Shown here piece by piece: positions 6,589 through 10,063 of a stretch of DNA of 10,063 nt. The DNA comes from Bacillota bacterium (lineage in GTDB: Bacteria; Bacillota; Clostridia; Clostridiales; Clostridiaceae): NCBI GenBank assembly GCA_021779235.1, contig JAJYBA010000048.1, positions 1-10,063 on the forward strand. The letters run 5' to 3'. The notes beneath the pieces were generated by a model. It did not search any database. It was not told where the DNA came from and saw nothing but the letters and a program-made list of their open reading frames with translations. Positions within the stretch are counted from its first letter, which is position 1, and every line of letters starts with the position of its first letter. Both the position numbers and the translations under genes were made by a program.

Positions 6589-7623
6589 TTATTCTTCTTC
6601 CATTAGTTCCTCAGGAACATTTTTCTTTAGAGCATTAACCATTATGGCTGTTATCGCAATTCCTACAAGTACAGCAACAATAAACATTATTCTACTATCA
6701 ACTACAGGAAGTACTATTGGTCCGCCATGTGGAGCATGATCGCCAACTTTACCTATTGCTGCAATTGCTGCACCTACAGCTGAACCAACCATTATTGAAG
6801 GAATAACTCTAATTGGGTCACCAGCCGCAAAAGGAATTGCTCCTTCTGTTATACCAATAAGCCCCATTGCTAAAGCTGCAGTGCCAGCATCTTTTTCTGA
6901 ATGAGTATATTTCTTAGGAGCAAGCAATGTAGCAACTCCCATACCAAGTGGAGGAATACAAATTGCAACGGCAACTGGACCCATAACTGTGTAAATACCA
7001 CTACCAATTAATCCAGAAGCAAACAAGAATGCAACCTTATTAACTGGACCACCCATATCGAAGGCAATCATTGCCCCCATTACTAAAGCAAGTACAACAG
7101 CACTACCTGAGTTCATAGTTGTTAATCCATTTGTCATTGAAGCCATTAAATTAGCTATAGGAGTACCAATTACAAAAATCATTATTAAGCCAACTACTAG
7201 TCCAGATATTATTGGGATTATAAATATAGGCATAAGTGGTTTGATTGCTTTTGGAACTTTCCAACTCTTAACCCATCTTGCTATATATCCAGCTATAAAT
7301 CCAGCAACAATTCCGCCAAGAAATCCTGCTTTCAAGTTAGTTGCAAGAACACCACCAACAAGTCCTGGAGCAAGACCTGGTCTATCAGCTATAGAATATG
7401 CAATAAAGCCTGCAAGTACTGGAACCATCATTGAGAAGGATGCTGCACCTATATCTAGTATTGCTTTTAAAAATGGTTGTGTAACAACTGCACCCTTACC
7501 TGGTGTAATACCGCTTAGTGCAATAGCAAAAGCTATAAATATACCGCCGATAACAACTATTGGAATCATGTGTGATACGCCTGTCATTAAATGTTCTCTA
7601 ATTCTTTTTAATTCTTCTTTCAT
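6589..7623 (-). CDS. PTS fructose-type EIIC membrane permease
   Basis: 344 residues, matching a stand-alone EIIC-Fru domain. About nine or ten hydrophobic segments span residues 13-332. Family landmarks: DRPGLAPGLVGG (80-91), KAGFLGGIVAGFIAGY (98-113), FDMGGPVNKVAF (188-199), the GITEGAIPFA signature (257-266) and APHGGP (297-302). It forms the membrane channel through which sugar is brought in and phosphorylated by EIIB. GGGGGAAA lies 9 bp before the ATG, and the gene follows EIIA by 19 bp. In many bacteria EIIA, EIIB and EIIC of fructose are fused in one protein; here they are separate. No 1-phosphofructokinase or glycosidase is nearby to identify the sugar. Confidence 0.93.
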   Translation of the reverse strand: MKEELKRIREHLMTGVSHMIPIVVIGGIFIAFAIALSGITPGKGAVVTQPFLKAILDIGAASFSMMVPVLAGFIAYSIADRPGLAPGLVGGVLATNLKAGFLGGIVAGFIAGYIARWVKSWKVPKAIKPLMPIFIIPIISGLVVGLIMIFVIGTPIANLMASMTNGLTTMNSGSAVVLALVMGAMIAFDMGGPVNKVAFLFASGLIGSGIYTVMGPVAVAICIPPLGMGVATLLAPKKYTHSEKDAGTAALAMGLIGITEGAIPFAAGDPIRVIPSIMVGSAVGAAIAAIGKVGDHAPHGGPIVLPVVDSRIMFIVAVLVGIAITAIMVNALKKNVPEELMEEE

Positions 7624-7642
7624 TAATAATTTCCCCCTTTAA

Positions 7643-8095
7643 TTAATTTGATTCACCTATATCTTTTAGTACTTCAAAAATCTCATCCTCTGACTTTGAT
7701 GCTTTTAGTAATTTTACGAAGTCTTCATCCATTAATTTTCTTGATAATTTAGATAATAGCTTTAAGTGCAAATTATTTACATTTTCTTCTGGAACTCCAA
7801 ATAAAAATATAACTTCTACAGGATTTCCATCAATTGAGTTCCAATCAACTTTTTCTTTCAATTTTCCAAATAACACCATAGCCTCCTTTACATTTTTACT
7901 TTTAGCATGTGGAATGGCAATTCCTTCCCCAATTCCTGTAGAATAGTCTTTTTCCCTTACAAGTACATCTTCTATAAATCCATTTAAGGATGATATTTTA
8001 CCTGCTTCCAAAGCAATTGTTGTCATAATCCTAATTACATCAATTTTAGATTTTGCTTCAATATCCAATATGATTAATTCTTTATCGATTAGCAT
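7643..8095 (-). CDS. PTS fructose-type EIIA component
   Basis: 150 residues, the usual length of an EIIA-Fru/Mtl (PTS_EIIA_2) domain. The phosphorylated histidine is His63 in the signature GIGEGIAIPHAKS (54-66). VEVIFLFGVPEE (93-104) and LKLLSKLSRKLMD (111-123) also fit the family. The protein is cytosolic and relays phosphate from HPr to EIIB. GGGGGAA lies 7 bp before the ATG. It is the first gene of the operon, after a long upstream region carrying a cre-like site and an inverted repeat. It may also phosphorylate the PRD regulator encoded downstream. Nitrogen-PTS (PtsN) EIIA proteins look similar, but the linked EIIC and EIIB make a sugar transporter much more likely. Confidence 0.92.
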   Translation of the reverse strand: MLIDKELIILDIEAKSKIDVIRIMTTIALEAGKISSLNGFIEDVLVREKDYSTGIGEGIAIPHAKSKNVKEAMVLFGKLKEKVDWNSIDGNPVEVIFLFGVPEENVNNLHLKLLSKLSRKLMDEDFVKLLKASKSEDEIFEVLKDIGESN

Positions 8096-8265
8096 TCACA
8101 TTCCCCCAATAACATTTTTTTCGAAATAGTACCTATAAATAACAATTTTTTATCCACATTTCACCTGAGCAAGTAATGTTTTAACACATCATAAGTGGTA
8201 ATTATTTTATTTGTTTTGTAATTGTTGTTTTGTTTATATTTATATATACGCTTTGAATACTCTTC

Positions 8266-8279
8266 TTATAACGTTTTCA
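8266..8279 (-). promoter_or_regulatory. Probable cre (CcpA binding) site
   Basis: Minus-strand TGAAAACGTTATAA matches the 14-bp consensus TGWAANCGNTNWCA at all defined positions except one (A for the C near the end). It lies 171 bp upstream of the EIIA start, in the leader of a sugar PTS operon, where carbon catabolite control by CcpA would be expected. Binding is inferred. Confidence 0.5.
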
Positions 8280-8287
8280 TAGGTAAC

Positions 8288-8303
8288 TGTTTATGCCTAA
8301 ACA
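8288..8303. promoter_or_regulatory. Inverted repeat, candidate operator of the PTS operon
   Basis: TGTTTATGCCTAAACA is a 6-bp perfect dyad (TGTTTA/TAAACA) with a 4-bp spacer, just upstream of the cre-like site. It is a candidate binding site for the PRD regulator encoded at the end of the operon. There is no direct evidence which protein binds. Confidence 0.35.
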
Positions 8304-8411
8304 ATGTGGTAAAAAGTTAATGAATCATTTTTGTTTTGTTTTGCCTTTAAAATACTATTCCTTAAGCTTTATTTTTATGCTTATTTATAACTCCTCACTT
8401 TTTTACAATAA

Positions 8412-8444
8412 AAAAAGTCCCTATAATTCTATAGAAACCTTTTT
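8412..8444 (-). terminator. Intrinsic terminator of the lipoprotein gene
   Basis: In minus-strand RNA, AAAAAG-G-UUUCUAUA pairs with UAUAGGGA-CUUUUU around a GAAU loop (14 pairs, two of them G-U, one bulged G), running straight into a T-run. On the plus strand the inner part does not pair (UCC opposite AAA), so it works for minus-strand transcription. It ends transcription 40-75 bp after the lipoprotein stop. Confidence 0.7.
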
Positions 8445-8486
8445 GTTACCAAACTTATGAATTTTTTACTACTTCCTTCTTATATA

Positions 8487-8894
8487 TTATTTTTTAACTT
8501 CATTAACATAAACCGATGAAGCTGTTCCTTGCATAGGACTAGATTCCATTATCGCACCCTCTATATAAATTTCAACATGATTACCAGGAAGAAATTCACG
8601 ACTTACATTGTGATAAGGAATGGAAGTTCCCTCACTAATGTTTTCAAAAAAATTAGTTTTATCATTTATACTTACCCAAATTTTTCCTTTTGTGTTATCT
8701 GAAATAGAGTTAACTAAAATTTTTGTACCTGATTCCTTTACCTCTAATACCTCCCCAACAACTGTTGGAGCCATTAATTTGGCACTTGATACTGGAGGTT
8801 TTGGATTTACCTCACTTGTTTCTTTACCTTTGCACCCAACAAGTAGCATCGTTGCCATTATACTGAGCACTGTAAAAATAATAATCTTCTTCAT
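8487..8894 (-). CDS. Small lipoprotein with DUF3221/YobA-like C-terminus
   Basis: 135 residues with a clear lipoprotein signal: MKK, a hydrophobic stretch (4-19) and the lipobox Leu18-Val-Gly-Cys21. The mature protein would be about 115 residues, anchored on the outer face of the cytoplasmic membrane. After a short Pro/Ser-rich linker (29-43), it has a compact domain of beta character. Its end, GNHVEIYIEGAIMESSPMQG (104-123), resembles the 'V.V...I.ES.P.QGTA' pattern of Bacillus DUF3221 (YobA-like) proteins, a family of unknown function. The domain assignment comes from memory of this pattern and is moderately sure. GGAGAG lies 7 bp before the ATG. The gene stands alone, with a terminator behind it and an AT-rich leader in front; nothing links it functionally to its neighbours. 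Confidence 0.82.
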   Translation of the reverse strand: MKKIIIFTVLSIMATMLLVGCKGKETSEVNPKPPVSSAKLMAPTVVGEVLEVKESGTKILVNSISDNTKGKIWVSINDKTNFFENISEGTSIPYHNVSREFLPGNHVEIYIEGAIMESSPMQGTASSVYVNEVKK

Positions 8895-9195
8895 AATATC
8901 TCTCCTTTTACTTTGTGTTTTTTGTGTTTTAATCTCTTATATTTCCTTATACGATACTATTTTTTAAAAAGTTATATCTATTTGCACAAAAAACCATAAA
9001 GATTTATTCAAGAGACCTCTTCACCCCATAAAACTCATATCCAGGTGAAACATTTTTTATTTCTCTCAACTTAACTTCTTTGAAAATCTTATTATATTAC
9101 AGTTCTCTTACTCTTAAAAATTCGCATTATTTATTAATTGTTAATTATTTCGTGTTCTGAGTTAATTTTTTTACGTTTATTGAAAGAAAAATTTT
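8895..9195 (-). other. Intergenic region upstream of the lipoprotein gene
   Basis: No gene of normal size is visible. On the minus strand there is a perfect -10 hexamer TATAAT (9096-9091) without a convincing -35. A transcript from it would have a leader of about 190 nt before the lipoprotein. Within that leader a stop-free stretch of 30 codons (9096-9007, stop 9004-9006) ends in VSPGYEFYGVKRSLE. It has protein-like composition but no ATG and no good ribosome binding site, so I do not call it as a gene. TTCACC (9045-9040) and GGTGAA (9026-9021) could form a 6-bp stem; no known riboswitch pattern was recognised. Confidence 0.4.
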
Positions 9196-9224
9196 AAGAG
9201 CCTAAACTTTGCGTTTAGGCTCTT
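9196..9224. terminator. Intrinsic terminator of the flavin oxidoreductase gene, possibly bidirectional
   Basis: AAGAGCCTAAAC and GTTTAGGCTCTT form a perfect 12-bp stem with a 5-nt loop, 40 bp after the oxidoreductase stop codon. In the minus direction it is followed by AAAATTTTTC. In the plus direction T-rich sequence (CTCTTTTATTATT) follows directly. It therefore ends the oxidoreductase transcript and would also block transcription from the other side. Confidence 0.8.
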
Positions 9225-9264
9225 TTATTATTATTAATATTGTTTTTTAAAGGTAATTTATATA

Positions 9265-10063
9265 TTACTTAAGGCTTTCTATAGCTCTTTGTGCCCATTT
9301 AGAATCCTTAAATATAGCTCTTCCAACTCCAATAAGGTCTGTTTTCTCTTCAGCAAGTAATCTTTCAGCAGCATGTGCTTCAGTAATTCCACCAGTTAAA
9401 ATTACTGGTATAGATACAGCCTTTTTAATAGCATCTGTTAAAGGCCAAAAATATCCTTGCTCTGTTGAATTTGGCATTACATATCCAAGGAACCCACCAG
9501 ATATATCAAGAATGTGAACCCCTGCCTTTTCAAATTCCTTAGCTGCAATTACACTATCTTCTATAACTGTTCCACCTTCTATATAATCTGCTGCACCTAA
9601 TCTTAAAAGTATTGGGAAGTCCTCTCCAACAGCTTCTTTTACTGCTTTAATTACTTCTAGGTGAATACGGATACGACTGTTCACATCTCCACCATATTCA
9701 TCAGTTCTTTTATTTGAAAGAGGTGAGAAAAATTGGTTTAATAAATATCCATGAGCTGAATGTATTTCCACTCCATCAAAGCCAGCTTCTTTAACAAGTC
9801 GTGCTGCCTTAGCAAAAGCTTTAATAATTTCTTTTATCTGCTCTTTAGAAAGTTCATGTGGTACTTCTTTTTCTTTAAAACGAGGATTAGGTACTGCCGA
9901 TGGCCCTACAGGATTAGTTCCTGTAACCGCTCTATCAGCTGCTCCTCCAGCATGATTAATTTGCATAACAGCCTTTGATCCATTATCCTTAATTACTCTT
10001 GCTAATTTTTTTAATCCTTCAATATCACTATCCTCTGACACTGAAAGTTGCCCATTGCTTGCT
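9265..10063 (-). CDS. NADH:flavin oxidoreductase, Old Yellow Enzyme family, 5' end cut by window
   Basis: The last 265 codons are visible. The frame stays open through the window edge, so the GTG at 10041 is an internal Val, not a start; perhaps 80-100 N-terminal residues are missing. It is an FMN-binding TIM barrel. Landmarks, in visible numbering: QINHAGG (34-40), the His-x-x-His substrate pair in IHSAHGYLLNQF (100-111), SNKRTDEYGG (116-125), LRLGA (153-157), and the phosphate-binding ILTGGI (221-226) with GVGRAIF (245-251). It ends soon after the barrel, so it is a single-domain enzyme (YqjM/NemA-like) without the Fe-S and FAD/NAD domains of 2-enoate reductase or BaiCD. Such enzymes reduce activated C=C bonds or nitro compounds with NAD(P)H in the cytosol. 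The substrate cannot be read from the sequence, and it has its own terminator. Confidence 0.92.
   Translation of the reverse strand, partial: ASNGQLSVSEDSDIEGLKKLARVIKDNGSKAVMQINHAGGAADRAVTGTNPVGPSAVPNPRFKEKEVPHELSKEQIKEIIKAFAKAARLVKEAGFDGVEIHSAHGYLLNQFFSPLSNKRTDEYGGDVNSRIRIHLEVIKAVKEAVGEDFPILLRLGAADYIEGGTVIEDSVIAAKEFEKAGVHILDISGGFLGYVMPNSTEQGYFWPLTDAIKKAVSIPVILTGGITEAHAAERLLAEEKTDLIGVGRAIFKDSKWAQRAIESLK

Larger units (their letters stand above)
8096..8486 (-). promoter_or_regulatory. 391-bp upstream region of the PTS operon
   Basis: No gene is visible here. From the lipoprotein end it holds that gene's terminator (8412-8444), then AT-rich sequence with an inverted repeat (8288-8303), a cre-like site (8266-8279) and two GTGGTAA copies (8306-8312 and 8196-8202). 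One possible promoter on the minus strand is TTGTTT (8304-8299), 17 bp, then TATGAA, which overlaps the cre-like site. It matches the consensus poorly. I see no RAT-type antiterminator and no sigma-54 -24/-12 pair, in line with a regulator of the DNA-binding MtlR/LicR type. Confidence 0.5.

Noticed and set aside
7241..7642. 133-codon open frame on the plus strand
   Set aside because: It lies wholly opposite the start of EIIC, whose motifs are unambiguous. The antisense frame is repetitive in Pro/Ala/Ile/Thr as expected for the complement of a membrane protein gene, and has no ribosome binding site.
8096..8400. LicT/SacY-type antiterminator (RAT) or sigma-54 promoter for the PTS operon
   Set aside because: No RAT-like sequence overlapping a terminator was seen, and there is no GG-10 bp-GC pair of the -24/-12 type. 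The regulator has DNA-binding HTH domains and no AAA+ domain, so neither mechanism is expected.
9007..9020. AAGAGACCTCTT dyad near the lipoprotein leader
   Set aside because: The arms are 5 bp with a 2-nt spacer, too tight for an RNA hairpin and too short to call an operator without other support.
9000..9060. Riboswitch in the lipoprotein leader
   Set aside because: The TTCACC/GGTGAA pairing is only 6 bp around an 13-nt or longer loop, and I could not match the conserved core of any riboswitch I know.
663..9978. Other plus-strand open frames of 61-115 codons (for example 1286-1522, 1961-2188, 2661-2846, 5948-6193, 8620-8967, 9760-9978)
   Set aside because: Each is antisense to a well-supported minus-strand gene, has no recognisable motif and looks like the complement of that gene.
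10039..10041. GTG as start codon of the flavin oxidoreductase
   Set aside because: The frame continues upstream through the window edge (ASNGQLS precedes it), and Old Yellow Enzymes have an N-terminal part of the barrel before this point, so this is an internal Val and the gene is truncated by the window.
1..10063. CRISPR arrays, insertion sequences, tRNA or rRNA genes, defence or toxin-antitoxin genes
   Set aside because: No regularly spaced repeats, transposase-like frames, RNA-gene signatures or such protein motifs were found on either strand. The window is ordinary metabolic and transport gene content.

Overview
The window reads as chromosomal DNA of an anaerobic, low-GC Bacillota, most likely a Clostridium-type member of the Clostridia. 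The support is a strongly AT-rich composition, consistent AGGAGG/GGGGGA-type ribosome binding sites, intrinsic terminators, and an Etf-linked (electron-bifurcating type) 2-hydroxyacid dehydrogenase module typical of acetogens and clostridia. Every gene I can support lies on the minus strand, so transcription runs from high to low coordinates.

Reading in the direction of transcription: (1) 10063-9265 is the 3' part of an Old Yellow Enzyme-family NADH:flavin oxidoreductase, closed by a perfect 12-bp terminator hairpin. (2) 8894-8487 is a small secreted lipoprotein with a DUF3221/YobA-like C-terminus, with its own terminator. (3) A 391-bp regulatory gap carrying a near-consensus catabolite (cre) site and an inverted repeat precedes a split fructose-type PTS in the order EIIA (8095-7643), EIIC (7623-6589), EIIB (6490-6182). 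A multidomain PRD/EIIB/EIIA transcriptional regulator (6048-4078) follows. Strong hairpins sit between EIIC and EIIB and between EIIB and the regulator, which could set unequal expression within the operon. No sugar-catabolic enzyme is linked, so the substrate is unknown.

(4) 3894-3196 is a FadR-type GntR regulator with its own promoter and terminator. (5) Downstream lie etfB (2969-2181), etfA with an N-terminal [4Fe-4S] domain (2163-955), and a GlcD-family FAD-dependent dehydrogenase (865 to beyond position 1). The order regulator-EtfB-EtfA-dehydrogenase matches the lctABCD arrangement of Acetobacterium woodii. There the complex oxidises lactate with NAD+ while also oxidising reduced ferredoxin (flavin-based electron confurcation). 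A FadR-type operator palindrome lies 60 bp upstream of etfB, fitting substrate-responsive repression by the neighbouring GntR protein.

No RNA genes, mobile elements or CRISPR arrays were seen. I find no clearly new system. The most informative points are the Etf/LDH module with its operator and tandem half-sites, the cysteine arrangement of the EtfA ferredoxin domain, and the hairpin-punctuated orphan PTS operon.
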